A stretch of 64,000 bases of DNA from the NCBI RefSeq assembly GCF_030413635.1, contig NZ_CP129235.1, forward strand, positions 992,001-1,056,000, in the 5' to 3' direction. A program made the position numbers and the translations under genes. Below, in pieces: positions 26,375 through 39,929 of this stretch. The DNA comes from Planococcus shenhongbingii (GTDB taxonomy: Bacteria > Bacillota > Bacilli > Bacillales_A > Planococcaceae). Numbering within the stretch: position 1 is the first letter of the stretch; each line of letters opens with the position of its first letter. Under the pieces are notes generated by a model. It had not been told where the DNA came from and searched no databases. It was given only the letters and a program-made list of their open reading frames with translations.

Positions 26375-26403
26375 TTGTTAGAAAAACGGAACCATGTTAT
26401 ATT
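26375..26403 (+). promoter_or_regulatory. Promoter of pbuG
   Basis: TTGTTA and TATATT spaced 17 nt apart, placed between the PurR operator and the riboswitch. Confidence 0.65.
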
Positions 26404-26426
26404 ACGATAGAAATTAAATAACGTTG

Positions 26427-26588
26427 TCGTATAATGTCGGGGATATGGCCCGAAAGTTTCTACCGAGTTACCGTAAATGACTCGACTACGATTTTTGTCC
26501 GCTTCCCAGAAGCAGGACTATTTTCAGAGTTTTTGCTTTGAAAGGATAAATCGAGCGCATACGGCATAAAGCTGTATGCGTTTTTTAT
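26427..26588 (+). promoter_or_regulatory. Guanine riboswitch controlling pbuG
   Basis: The aptamer at 26427-26491 has P1 TCGTA/TACGA, P2 GTCGGG/CCCGA, the conserved TTTCTACC joining strand and P3 CGAGT/ACTCG. GACTACG at the 3' side indicates a C at the guanine-specifying position. The terminator CGCATACGGC / GCTGTATGCG with a T run (26556-26586) is the expression platform and ends 40 nt before the start codon. Confidence 0.92.
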
Positions 26589-26626
26589 TTAAAGCATTAT
26601 CGCGACGACACGCGGAGGAGAAAAAC

Positions 26627-27964
26627 ATGAAAAAGTATTTTCAGTTCGAAGAGCTGGGAACCAATTATCGCCGTGAAATAATCGGCGGCTTAACAACATT
26701 TCTAGCGATGGCTTACATTTTAGTGGTCAATCCTTTGACGCTGACTTTAAGTTCAATCCCGGATTTGCCTGCTGAAATGTACATGGATTACGGCTCCGTA
26801 TTTATGGCGACGGCTTTGGCGGCTGCAGTAGGGTGTTTAATGATGGGGATTGTCGCAAGATATCCAATAGCACTTGCACCTGGTATGGGTTTAAATGCAT
26901 TTTTTGCTTATACAGTTATTTTAACTTACGGTGTGCCGTGGCAAACCGCTTTAACTGGTGTTTTATTTTCTGGACTAATTTTTATCGTTCTTTCATTGTC
27001 CGGGATCCGTGAAATGATTATCAATGCAATCCCTAATGACTTGAAATTGGCGGTTGGAGCGGGGATTGGACTTTACATCACATTTATCGGTCTGCAAAAT
27101 TCCGGAATTATTGTGGCCAATGAAGCAACGATGGTCGGTCTTGGAGATTTATCAATGCCTTCAACGCTGCTGGCCATTTTTGGAATGTTTGTTACTGTAA
27201 TTCTTATGGTTCGCCGTGTTAAAGGCGGAATTTTCTTCGGGATGCTGATTGCGGCTGTAGTGGGTATGATCTTCCAAGTGGTTGATTTACCTAAAGCAAT
27301 CGTCGATTTTAATGTTCCGAGTATGGCTCCGACATTTGGAGTGGCTTTCGAGCCAATCATTAATGACTTTGGTTCTTTGGTAAATATTGAGTTTCTGGTT
27401 ATTGTCTTAACATTTCTGTTTGTGGACTTCTTTGATACTGCCGGAACTTTGGTGGCAGTTGCCACTCAGGCTCGATTGATTAAAGATGATAAACTTCCAC
27501 GTGCTGGAAGAGCGTTATTGGCAGATGCGGTTGCAACAGTAAGTGGAGCAATCTTTGGGACTTCGACGACAACATCTTATATCGAATCCAGCGCAGGAGT
27601 GGCTGCAGGAGCTCGCTCGGGGTTTGCTGCAGTTGTAACCGGATTACTATTTTTGATTTCCATATTCTTTTATCCGTTATTAGAAGTAATTACGAGTGCT
27701 GTAACTGCTCCTGCTTTAATTATTGTAGGTGTGCTGATGGTTTCAGCTTTAGGAAGAATCGATTGGTCGAAATTCGAAATCGCTGTACCTGCTTTCCTAA
27801 CAATGATAGCGATGCCGCTTGGTTATAGTATTGCAACAGGTATTGCTATTGGTTTTATTTTCTATCCTGTTACGATGATCACCGCTGGCAAGTGGAAGCA
27901 AGTGCATCCGATTATGTATGGGTTGTTTGTGATCTTCGTTCTTTATTTTGTGTTCATCGCTTAA
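26627..27964 (+). CDS. pbuG: NCS2-type purine base permease (PbuG-like)
   Basis: A 445-residue membrane protein of the AzgA/PbuG branch of nucleobase:cation symporters. It starts MKKYFQFEELGTNYRREIIGGLTTFLAMAYILVVNP and has about a dozen hydrophobic segments. Signatures include ALAPGMGLNAFFAYTV near residue 85 and FVDFFDTAGTLVAVA near 265. It imports hypoxanthine and guanine. The ATG at 26627 has GGAGGAG upstream; the open frame before it runs into the riboswitch terminator and is not coding. Regulated by both PurR and guanine. Confidence 0.92.
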   Translation: MKKYFQFEELGTNYRREIIGGLTTFLAMAYILVVNPLTLTLSSIPDLPAEMYMDYGSVFMATALAAAVGCLMMGIVARYPIALAPGMGLNAFFAYTVILTYGVPWQTALTGVLFSGLIFIVLSLSGIREMIINAIPNDLKLAVGAGIGLYITFIGLQNSGIIVANEATMVGLGDLSMPSTLLAIFGMFVTVILMVRRVKGGIFFGMLIAAVVGMIFQVVDLPKAIVDFNVPSMAPTFGVAFEPIINDFGSLVNIEFLVIVLTFLFVDFFDTAGTLVAVATQARLIKDDKLPRAGRALLADAVATVSGAIFGTSTTTSYIESSAGVAAGARSGFAAVVTGLLFLISIFFYPLLEVITSAVTAPALIIVGVLMVSALGRIDWSKFEIAVPAFLTMIAMPLGYSIATGIAIGFIFYPVTMITAGKWKQVHPIMYGLFVIFVLYFVFIA

Positions 27965-27967
27965 GAG

Positions 27968-28002
27968 AAAGCCCGCCGAAGAATTTTGGCGGGCTTTTTT
28001 AT
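27968..28002 (+). terminator. Terminator of pbuG
   Basis: AAAGCCCGCC pairs with GGCGGGCTTT and is followed by more T, directly after the stop. Confidence 0.9.
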
Positions 28003-28347
28003 ATAGAAGGAAGTTGTTGGGGGCGAAGCTAATTATAGAAGAGAAATTTGATCGGGCTGGTTTCGGTGTCCGTATTATTAGAACTTAAGAATTTTTCGCG
28101 GAACATTATGGAGGCGTCTGATTGTTTTATATAGAAGAAAAAGAAAATAGAGATATAAAAAAGGGGAGAAATGAAATAAGAGTTTTTGAATCAGAACGAG
28201 ATCATGAATAGATGGTAAATAGATGCAATGTAAAGGAGATATTCCCTTTCAAATTTGTAACACTTTTGTAATTTCATTTTTAGAATATTCTGTTATAATA
28301 AGAAATGTAAACGAAATAATATTTTTTTATTATTTCTATTAAAAGCG
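28003..28347. other. Gene-free AT-rich region upstream of the rRNA promoters
   Basis: I see no coding sequence of merit. The last 120 bp are very AT-rich, as expected of UP-element-like sequence before rRNA promoters. TATAAT at 28294-28299 has no good -35 partner. AGAATATTCT just before it is a short palindrome. Confidence 0.4.
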
Positions 28348-28376
28348 TTGACTTCAAATACAACCTCTGATATATT
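28348..28376 (+). promoter_or_regulatory. rRNA operon promoter P1
   Basis: TTGACT and TATATT spaced 17 nt apart, about 345 bp before the 16S gene, in an AT-rich context. Confidence 0.7.
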
Positions 28377-28444
28377 AGTAATTGTCCTCAAAACAACTCG
28401 ATGTAAGTTCATTAAAAATTTAATGAGAAAAATAACGAAAGTTA

Positions 28445-28473
28445 TTGACATGGATTGTGAGTTGAGGTATTCT
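28445..28473 (+). promoter_or_regulatory. rRNA operon promoter P2
   Basis: A perfect TTGACA and TATTCT spaced 17 nt apart. Tandem P1/P2 promoters are usual in Bacillales rRNA operons. The leader after it includes TTGAAAACTGAACA (around 28510), which resembles the boxA antitermination region, and sequence that may pair with the 16S trailer for processing. Confidence 0.75.
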
Positions 28474-28693
28474 AATAAAGTTGCTGTTTGAAAGCAACGC
28501 ATATTGAACCTTGAAAACTGAACAGCAAAACGTCAACAAAAATTGTTGAAGCGCCTTGGCGCGACAACGAATTTTCTGCGAGGATCGTCGCAAAGCGATC
28601 CGAGCAACACCTACTGATCAGCGCAAGCAGATCAAGCGACTCGCGCATCTTTCGGGATGGCGAGACGCCAGCAGATTTGAGCAAGTCGAATCT

Positions 28694-33388
<4,695 letters not shown>

Positions 33389-33442
33389 AAACTGTTTGTT
33401 TCAACTGTCGCATATCCGGTTTTGAGGGCGCAAGCACTCATG

Positions 33443-33558
33443 TCCAGTGATGATGGCAAAGAGGCCACACCCGTTCCCATCCCGAACACGGCAGTTAAGC
33501 TCTTTTGCGCCGATGGTAGTTGGGGGTTTCCCCCTGCGAGAGTAGGACATTGCTGGGC
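33443..33558 (+). rRNA. rrf: 5S ribosomal RNA
   Basis: 116 nt with CACACCCGTTCCCATCCCGA and the 3' part GAGAGTAGGACATTGCTGGG. The ends TCCAGTGATG and CATTGCTGGG pair as helix I. It completes a 16S-23S-5S operon. Confidence 0.96.
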
Positions 33559-33570
33559 CCTGTAAGAAGA

Positions 33571-33607
33571 AAAAGCCGTAGCCGGCATTCCCGGCTACGG
33601 CTTTTTT
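33571..33607 (+). terminator. Terminator of the rRNA operon
   Basis: AAAAGCCGTAGCCGG pairs with CCGGCTACGGCTTTT, followed by T. No tRNA cluster follows the 5S gene, unlike many rRNA operons of Bacillales. Confidence 0.92.
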
Positions 33608-34294
33608 GTGTTTCTGACGATAATTACCGCGAGTTGAGTTGAATAAACCATCACTAGTGCTCAGAACTAATGAAAAAACTGTCTATGTTGTCTAGGTCAT
33701 GAAACGCTTTATTATGATAGGGAATAATTTTTCAAGAGACAATTCTACAGAATGGCTGGCTGCATGACCATTATTGATTAAAGTTACGTCAAAAATGGAG
33801 ACGACAGCAGTTCTGAGGGCTGTATTAATGAAGTTTTGTTTTGCACATAATTGTTAAATGTTCAGCTTGATATAAGGCAGTGACCGCATTTTTATCAAAT
33901 ACTACCGCGCTGCCAGGAATATCTATTCAAGAATGAATTTGAAAGCCCGGTTTTGCCCATTTGCTACATCTTAAAGCGAACAAATAGAATTTATGTAGTA
34001 GCGGGAGTTTATTAATGAAGGATTAATAAAATCTAATAGTCGTTCTTGATTGAACACAGTTTGTTCTACTTCGCTTCATTCAATAAGAGGCAGCCATAAA
34101 ACAAAAATTAAAAAGTGTGCTTCGTGTATTAACTTCTTTGCTCTAAATTCTTGCTAACACCTTCTTTTCCATGTTACTTATGAAGCAATTCCTATCGTTT
34201 CCTACAGTCTATTGCACTCTGCCTTGCATTCCCAAGTAGTTTCTACTAGTATGAAACTTGAATGTTTTAAGGCAACACAGAAAGGGTGCGAAAT
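33608..34294. other. 687 bp without an identifiable gene
   Basis: Both strands carry many stops and no frame with a ribosome site and family resemblance. It may hold remnants of lost genes: B. subtilis has additional small genes (yebC, yebD) between pbuG and yebE. I see no RNA structure beyond chance. Confidence 0.5.
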
Positions 34295-34837
34295 GTGGAT
34301 ATTAATCCATGGTTAATGGTTATTATTATTTTCTCTATAAATATCGTTTATGTAACCTTCTTTACAATACGGATGATTATGACGCTTAAAGGTTATCGTT
34401 ATATTGCTGCGGTTGTGAGTATGGTCGAAGTAGTTATTTATATAGTAGGTTTAGGACTTGTTTTAGACAACTTGGATCAGATTCAGAATTTGGTAGCTTA
34501 TGCAATTGGTTATGGATCAGGCGTGATTATAGGATCGATAATTGAAGAGAAAATGGCACTTGGCTATATCACCGTGAATGTTATCACCAGTGATGAAAAT
34601 CAATTACTTCCGAAGAAATTGCGGGAGAAAGGTTATGGAGTGACAGACTGGATAGCTAACGGCATGGAAGGCGGGCGGCATTCTATGCAAATTTTAACGC
34701 CACGCAAAATGGAGCTTCAATTATATGCGGTTATTAAAGAGCTAGACCCGAAAGCTTTTATCATCGCTTATGAACCAAAAACAATCCATGGCGGATTCTG
34801 GGTGAAACAAGTAAGGAAAGGAAAGTTATTTAAATGA
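34295..34837 (+). CDS. DUF2179 membrane protein (YebE/UPF0316 family)
   Basis: A 180-residue protein with about three membrane helices in residues 1-90 ([58 protein letters not shown]). A soluble DUF2179 domain follows (about 95-175), a fold also found in YitT-type proteins. Function unknown. GTG at 34295 is the chosen start, 8 nt from AAAGGG; the frame is open three codons further up but that codon lies within the ribosome site. It overlaps the NETI gene by 4 nt and precedes the purine operon as in B. subtilis. Confidence 0.88.
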   Translation: MDINPWLMVIIIFSINIVYVTFFTIRMIMTLKGYRYIAAVVSMVEVVIYIVGLGLVLDNLDQIQNLVAYAIGYGSGVIIGSIIEEKMALGYITVNVITSDENQLLPKKLREKGYGVTDWIANGMEGGRHSMQILTPRKMELQLYAVIKELDPKAFIIAYEPKTIHGGFWVKQVRKGKLFK

Positions 34838-35022
34838 ACAAGAAGACAATATGGTTTGAGGTTGGCGAAAATGAAACAATGGATGCTTGTCTTGAACGCA
34901 TGAAGCGGGAAGGATATGCAGCAGTCGGCCGTAAAGAAGAACCTTTATTTGAAGAAATTGATGGCAAGCCGGTACCAATACGGCAAATTGTAAAATTTAA
35001 GGGAATTAAGCTAGGTGAATAA
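34834..35022 (+). CDS. NETI motif-containing small protein (YebG-like)
   Basis: A 62-residue protein, [32 protein letters not shown]..., matching the family named for its NETI motif (NETM here). Function unknown. It overlaps the DUF2179 gene by 4 nt and is translationally coupled to it. The pair sits immediately before the purine operon, a conserved position in Bacillales. Confidence 0.88.
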   Translation: MNKKTIWFEVGENETMDACLERMKREGYAAVGRKEEPLFEEIDGKPVPIRQIVKFKGIKLGE

Positions 35023-35035
35023 GCATAGAACCTAT

Positions 35036-35085
35036 AAAAAGCCGAACGATTAGTTTAGTAAATAAACAATCGTTCGACTTTTTTA
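35036..35085. promoter_or_regulatory. PurR operator of the pur operon, overlapping a terminator hairpin
   Basis: CGAAC (35043-35047) and GTTCG (35072-35076) are inverted cores 24 nt apart. The right core ends 9 nt before the -35 box, the same geometry as at pbuG. The same arms (CGAACGATT/AATCGTTCG) form a stem followed by ACTTTTTTA, so it may also terminate the upstream NETI operon. The flanks fit the PurBox less well than at pbuG. Confidence 0.72.
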
Positions 35086-35114
35086 TTGACTAGGTAACAG
35101 TATCTTGTTATGAT
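35086..35114 (+). promoter_or_regulatory. Promoter of the purine operon
   Basis: TTGACT and TATGAT spaced 17 nt apart, between the PurR operator and the riboswitch. Confidence 0.75.
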
Positions 35115-35125
35115 GATTGAGGATA

Positions 35126-35325
35126 CCCCATATATGCAGGAGAATTGGCTTCTGCGTTTCTACCAAGACACCGGAATGTCTGGACTATGCGGGAAAGCAA
35201 CTTATGGATACGTGGCGAAAAATGTGCTTGTTTAAGGCATCATTTAATTTCGTCTTATTAAAAAGTCCTTAAGTAAACTGCTTTTCACGTAATGTGAGCA
35301 GTTTACTTGAGGGCTTTTATTTGTT
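35126..35325 (+). promoter_or_regulatory. Guanine riboswitch controlling the pur operon
   Basis: The aptamer at 35126-35193 has P1 CCCCATA/TATGCGGG (one bulge), P2 GCAGGA/CTTCTGC, the conserved TTTCTACC strand, P3 AGACA/TGTCT, and GGACTATG with the guanine-specifying C. The terminator AAAAGTCCTTAAGTAAACTG and its complement (35261-35318), with a T-rich tail, is the expression platform. Guanine would stop the whole operon. Confidence 0.93.
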
Positions 35326-35344
35326 TTAAAGGAGAGATTTCACA

Positions 35345-35833
35345 ATGGATTCGCGAATCGGCATAATAATGGGAAGTTCGAGCGACTGGGAAACGATGAA
35401 ACATGCATGTGATGTTCTGGACGAATTAAACATCGCCTACGAAAAAAAAGTTATTTCTGCTCACCGTACACCTGACTTAATGTTTTCTTATGCAGAGGAA
35501 GCAAGAGACCGCGGGTTGCATGTGATTATCGCAGGTGCTGGAGGAGCTGCTCACTTGCCGGGGATGGTTGCTGCAAAAACGACACTTCCTGTCATAGGTG
35601 TTCCAGTTCAGTCAAAAGCATTGAACGGTCTGGATTCGTTATTGTCGATTGTTCAGATGCCTGGAGGCGTTCCAGTAGCAACTGTTGCAATCGGAAAAGC
35701 AGGCGCCACCAATGCCGGCCTTCTGGCTGCTCAGATTTTAGGCACGACTGATCCACAAGTAGCACAGGCATTACAGGAAAGAAGAAATCGAACGCATGAT
35801 GAAGTCTTAAAAAGTACAGGTGATTTAACATGA
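35345..35833 (+). CDS. purE: N5-carboxyaminoimidazole ribonucleotide mutase
   Basis: A 162-residue class I PurE. The active-site GSSSDWETM is near residues 10-18, SAHRTPD near 41-47 and [14 protein letters not shown] near 66-79. It moves the carboxyl group of N5-CAIR to give CAIR, pairing with PurK. It is first in the operon, with AAAGGAG upstream, and its end overlaps purK by 4 nt. Confidence 0.98.
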   Translation: MDSRIGIIMGSSSDWETMKHACDVLDELNIAYEKKVISAHRTPDLMFSYAEEARDRGLHVIIAGAGGAAHLPGMVAAKTTLPVIGVPVQSKALNGLDSLLSIVQMPGGVPVATVAIGKAGATNAGLLAAQILGTTDPQVAQALQERRNRTHDEVLKSTGDLT

Positions 35834-36954
35834 CAAAAATTATTTTACCGGGACAAACGATTGGAATTATTGGCGGAGGACAGCTAGGGCGCATGATGGC
35901 ATTAGCTGCTAAAGAAGCAGGCTTTAAAATAGCCGTGTTAGATCCGGCAATGGATTCACCGACAGGCCAAGTGGCCGATGTTCAAATCATCGCTCCTTAT
36001 AACGACATGCATGCACTTGAAGAATTGGCGGAAGCCAGTGATGTTATTACTTATGAATTTGAAAACATAGACGTTACCGGCTTAGAAAAGCTGGCAGAAA
36101 TAGCATATGTACCCCAAGGATCTGAGTTGATCCGGATTACACAAAATCGCATTTTTGAAAAGCAAGCAATCTCGGAAGCAGGCGTACCGATTGCAGAATA
36201 CATTTCTGCTTCATCATTTAGTGAATTAGAAGAGAAAAGCAGTCAATTGCCTTTTCCTTTTGTCGTAAAGACTGCCAGAGGCGGATACGACGGAAAAGGC
36301 CAGCAAACGGTCACTTCCAAAGAAGAATTGGCTTTAGCAGAACCGCTTTTCCAAAATGGCGAATGTGTAGCAGAGGCATTCGTTGAATTTACAAAAGAAA
36401 TTTCTGTCATTATTCAACGTAATGTCCAAGGCGAGATGACGATATTGCCAATCGGGGAGAATGTACATAGAGACCATATTCTTCACCAAACAATCGTTCC
36501 TGCTCTTGTTATGGAATCAACTATTGAAAAAGCAAAAGAAGCTGCTGCAAAGATCGCCAGTCACTTGGATATGATTGGCACGCTGGCCGTAGAAATGTTC
36601 GTGCTTGAGAACGGAGAAATCCTGGTCAATGAATTGGCGCCTCGGCCGCACAACTCAGGCCATTATTCAATAGAAGGAACGAATATCTCCCAATTTCATC
36701 AGCATGTGCGGGCCATTTGCGGATGGCCGCTCAGAGAACCGAAACTATGGGCAGATACAGTGATGGTGAATATTCTTGGAGAGCATGTAGCTCCACTAAC
36801 GGCAAAGATTTCCAGATATCCGAACTGGTCCGTTCATTTATACGGCAAAGATGAAGCCAAACATAAACGCAAAATGGGCCATGTTACAATATTAACGGAA
36901 GACCTGCAAGGGACTTTAATAGAAATAGATGAATCCGGCATTTGGCCGAAATAA
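35830..36954 (+). CDS. purK: N5-carboxyaminoimidazole ribonucleotide synthetase
   Basis: A 374-residue ATP-grasp enzyme making N5-CAIR from AIR, bicarbonate and ATP. Visible signatures are [20 protein letters not shown] at residues 11-30, [12 protein letters not shown] near 146 and [16 protein letters not shown] near 268. The start overlaps purE (ATGA), and purB begins 16 bp after the stop. Confidence 0.97.
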   Translation: MTKIILPGQTIGIIGGGQLGRMMALAAKEAGFKIAVLDPAMDSPTGQVADVQIIAPYNDMHALEELAEASDVITYEFENIDVTGLEKLAEIAYVPQGSELIRITQNRIFEKQAISEAGVPIAEYISASSFSELEEKSSQLPFPFVVKTARGGYDGKGQQTVTSKEELALAEPLFQNGECVAEAFVEFTKEISVIIQRNVQGEMTILPIGENVHRDHILHQTIVPALVMESTIEKAKEAAAKIASHLDMIGTLAVEMFVLENGEILVNELAPRPHNSGHYSIEGTNISQFHQHVRAICGWPLREPKLWADTVMVNILGEHVAPLTAKISRYPNWSVHLYGKDEAKHKRKMGHVTILTEDLQGTLIEIDESGIWPK

Positions 36955-36970
36955 TTGGAGGAATTAAATT

Positions 36971-38266
36971 ATGATAGCACGTTATACTCGACCTGAAATG
37001 GGCGCAATTTGGACAGACGAAAACCGGTACAATGCTTGGCTGGAAGTTGAAATTCTGGCTTGTGAAGCTTGGTCGGAAATCGGAGACATTCCCAAAGAGG
37101 ATGTTGTGAAAATTCGTCAGAACGCTTCATTTTCGGTAGACCGCATTTTAGAAATAGAAGAAGAAACCCGCCACGATGTGGTGGCCTTTACACGGGCAGT
37201 ATCCGAAACATTGGGCGAAGAGCGCAAATGGGTACATTACGGGCTGACTTCTACAGATGTGGTAGATACGGCGTTATCGTATTTGATTAAACAAGCGAAT
37301 GTAATTATCCGCAAAGATTTGAATAACTTTATCGAGATCCTGGCGAATAAAGCCAAAGAACATAAAATGACTGTCATGATGGGGCGCACACACGGTGTCC
37401 ATGCAGAACCGACTACATTCGGTTTGAAACTGGCTCTATGGCATGAAGAGATGAAACGCAACTTAGAGCGTTTTGAAGCAGCTGCTAAAACAATTGAAAC
37501 CGGCAAAATGTCCGGTGCTGTTGGAACCTACGCAAATATCGATCCATTTGTCGAAGAATATGTCTGCAAACAGCTTGGGCTTGCGGCTTCTCCTATTTCA
37601 ACTCAAACTTTGCAGCGTGACCGCCATGCGCAATATATTAGCACGTTGGCATTGATTGCGACGTCAATTGAGAAGTTCGCAACGGAAATCCGCGGCTTGC
37701 AAAAATCAGAAACGCGTGAAGTGGAAGAATTCTTTGCGAAAGGGCAAAAAGGTTCTTCAGCTATGCCGCATAAACGCAATCCGATCGGTTCTGAAAACAT
37801 GACAGGGCTTGCGCGCTTGATCCGCGGTTATATGCTGACAGCTTACGAAAACGTTCCGCTTTGGCATGAACGCGACATTTCGCATTCTTCTGCAGAACGG
37901 GTAATTTTACCGGATGCAACAATCGCTTTGAACTATATGCTGAACCGCTTCTCAAATATTGTGAAAAACTTGACGGTGTTCCCAGAGAACATGAAGCGCA
38001 ATATGGATTCGACGCTTGGCTTGATTTATTCACAGCGCGTGCTTTTGGCCTTGATCGATAAAGGCATGGCGCGTGAAGCGGCTTATGATACAGTTCAGCC
38101 TTGTGCGATGGAAGCTTGGGAAAACCAAACGCATTTCCGCCAAATCGTGGAAGCGAACGAAATAATCACTTCGCAATTGTCTAAAGAAGAATTGGATGAT
38201 TGCTTTGACTATAACCACCACTTGCAGCAAGTGGACATGATTTTCAATCGTCTTGGATTAAACTAA
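36971..38266 (+). CDS. purB: Adenylosuccinate lyase
   Basis: A 431-residue member of the fumarase/aspartase superfamily. It has [16 protein letters not shown] near residue 86, [16 protein letters not shown] near 136 and the signature [17 protein letters not shown] near 260. It acts twice in purine synthesis, on SAICAR (making AICAR) and on adenylosuccinate (making AMP). GGAGG precedes the ATG. Confidence 0.98.
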   Translation: MIARYTRPEMGAIWTDENRYNAWLEVEILACEAWSEIGDIPKEDVVKIRQNASFSVDRILEIEEETRHDVVAFTRAVSETLGEERKWVHYGLTSTDVVDTALSYLIKQANVIIRKDLNNFIEILANKAKEHKMTVMMGRTHGVHAEPTTFGLKLALWHEEMKRNLERFEAAAKTIETGKMSGAVGTYANIDPFVEEYVCKQLGLAASPISTQTLQRDRHAQYISTLALIATSIEKFATEIRGLQKSETREVEEFFAKGQKGSSAMPHKRNPIGSENMTGLARLIRGYMLTAYENVPLWHERDISHSSAERVILPDATIALNYMLNRFSNIVKNLTVFPENMKRNMDSTLGLIYSQRVLLALIDKGMAREAAYDTVQPCAMEAWENQTHFRQIVEANEIITSQLSKEELDDCFDYNHHLQQVDMIFNRLGLN

Positions 38267-38281
38267 ACGGAGGCATCGAAC

Positions 38282-38998
38282 ATGGAAAAAGGTCAGCTAT
38301 TGTACGAAGGCAAAGCGAAACGTTTATATGCAACAGATGAGCAGGATATCTTATGGGTGGAATATAAAGACTCGGCAACAGCTTTCAACGGCGAGAAGAA
38401 AGCGGAAATCGTCGGCAAAGGCATGCTGAACAATAAAATTACATCATTGATTTTTGAAAAATTGCAGGGAGCAGGCATTGCTTCCCATTTCGTTAAACAA
38501 TTGTCTGACCACGAGCAGCTTGTGCAGCAAGTAGCAATCATTCCAGTCGAAGTAGTGACCCGGAATATCGTTGCCGGCAGTATGGCGAAACGCCTCGGTT
38601 TGGAAGAAGGAACCATCCTGAAACGTCCAATCGTTGAATTCTATTATAAAGATGATGAACTTGGTGATCCGATCATTACAGAAGACCATATTGAAATGCT
38701 GGAACTTGCGTCAACGGAAGAAATTCAGGAACTGCGTGAAAAAGCGTTAAAAGTCAATGAAGTGCTGATTGGATTCTTCAAAGAAGTCGGCGTTGATTTG
38801 GTGGATTTTAAAATTGAATTTGGCCGCGACAATAATGGCCGCATTTTATTGGCAGATGAAATTTCACCGGATACTTGCCGCCTGTGGGATAGCGAAACAA
38901 AACAAAAACTTGATAAAGATGTATTTCGCCGGGATCTGGGCAATTTAACTGACGCTTACGAACTCATTTTAGCTAAACTGGGAGGACAACATTCATGA
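38282..38998 (+). CDS. purC: SAICAR synthetase
   Basis: A 238-residue enzyme joining aspartate to CAIR. It has LLYEGKAKRLYAT at residues 6-18, VVTRNIVAGSMAKRLGLEEG near 85-104 and LVDFKIEFGRDNNGRILLADEISPDTCRLWD near 171-201. The stop overlaps purS by 4 nt. Confidence 0.98.
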   Translation: MEKGQLLYEGKAKRLYATDEQDILWVEYKDSATAFNGEKKAEIVGKGMLNNKITSLIFEKLQGAGIASHFVKQLSDHEQLVQQVAIIPVEVVTRNIVAGSMAKRLGLEEGTILKRPIVEFYYKDDELGDPIITEDHIEMLELASTEEIQELREKALKVNEVLIGFFKEVGVDLVDFKIEFGRDNNGRILLADEISPDTCRLWDSETKQKLDKDVFRRDLGNLTDAYELILAKLGGQHS

Positions 38999-39249
38999 AA
39001 AAAGTAAAAATTTACGTTACGTTGCGCGAAAGCGTATTAGATCCACAAGGGTCTGCGGTAATGGGATCTCTTCATAAGATGGGTTACGCTGAAATTGAAG
39101 ATGTCCGGATCGGCAAATACTTGGAATTGATGGTTTCAGATGACGCACGTGATATCGATGCTTTAGTTAATGAAATGTGTCAGAAGTTGTTGACGAATAC
39201 GGTAATTGAAGATTACCGTTTCGAAATTGAGGAGGCTGTCTCGCAATGA
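38995..39249 (+). CDS. purS: FGAM synthase subunit PurS
   Basis: An 84-residue protein, [20 protein letters not shown]..., that bridges PurQ and PurL in the three-part FGAM synthase of Bacillales. It overlaps purC and purQ by 4 nt each, consistent with coupled translation and equal amounts. Confidence 0.96.
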   Translation: MKKVKIYVTLRESVLDPQGSAVMGSLHKMGYAEIEDVRIGKYLELMVSDDARDIDALVNEMCQKLLTNTVIEDYRFEIEEAVSQ

Positions 39250-39929
39250 AATTCGCAGTAATTGTATTTCCTGGATCAAATTGTGACTTGGATATGTATC
39301 ACGCAGTCAAGGATGAACTTGGTGAAGAAGCAGAATATGTTTGGCATGATTCAACAGATTTGAGCGGTTATGACGGAATTTTATTGCCAGGCGGATTTTC
39401 ATACGGCGATTACTTGCGCTGTGGGGCGATTGCCCAGTCTTCGGCCGTGATGGATGAAGTGAAAAAAGCAGTGGAAGCCGGCAAGCCGGTTCTCGGCATC
39501 TGCAATGGTTTTCAAATTTTGACTGAAGCGGGACTTCTTCCAGGCGTTTTGCTCCGCAATAAAAACTTGAAATTCATGTGCAAAACAGTCGGCTTGAAAG
39601 TTGAAAATGCCAATACGCTGTTTACAAGCGAATACGCAGATGGCCAGGAAATCCAAATTCCAATCGCACATGGCGAAGGGAATTATTATTGCGACGATGC
39701 GACTTACGAGCAGCTGAAAAAGAACAACCAAATCGTCTTTTCATACGCGGATGACTTTAACGGCAGCCGCAACAACATTGCGGGAATCATCAATGAGCGC
39801 GGCAACGTGCTTGGCATGATGCCGCATCCGGAACGTGCTGTAACCGATTTGATCGGCGGCAGTGACGGCTTGGCATTATTTAAATCAATTGTGAAACAGT
39901 GGAGGGAAGCAAATGTCAGTCATGCTTGA
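39246..39929 (+). CDS. purQ: FGAM synthase glutaminase subunit PurQ
   Basis: A 227-residue class I glutaminase. It has [14 protein letters not shown] near residue 9, [15 protein letters not shown] near 50, the nucleophile Cys in [12 protein letters not shown] near 85 and MMPHPERA near 195. It supplies ammonia to PurL. It overlaps purL by 17 nt. Confidence 0.97.
   Translation: MKFAVIVFPGSNCDLDMYHAVKDELGEEAEYVWHDSTDLSGYDGILLPGGFSYGDYLRCGAIAQSSAVMDEVKKAVEAGKPVLGICNGFQILTEAGLLPGVLLRNKNLKFMCKTVGLKVENANTLFTSEYADGQEIQIPIAHGEGNYYCDDATYEQLKKNNQIVFSYADDFNGSRNNIAGIINERGNVLGMMPHPERAVTDLIGGSDGLALFKSIVKQWREANVSHA

Noticed and set aside
34060..34080. GAACACAGTTTGTTC as a LexA or PurR site before the DUF2179 gene
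   Set aside because: The half-site spacing (7 nt) fits neither the LexA box (4 nt) nor the 24-nt PurR spacing seen elsewhere in the window.
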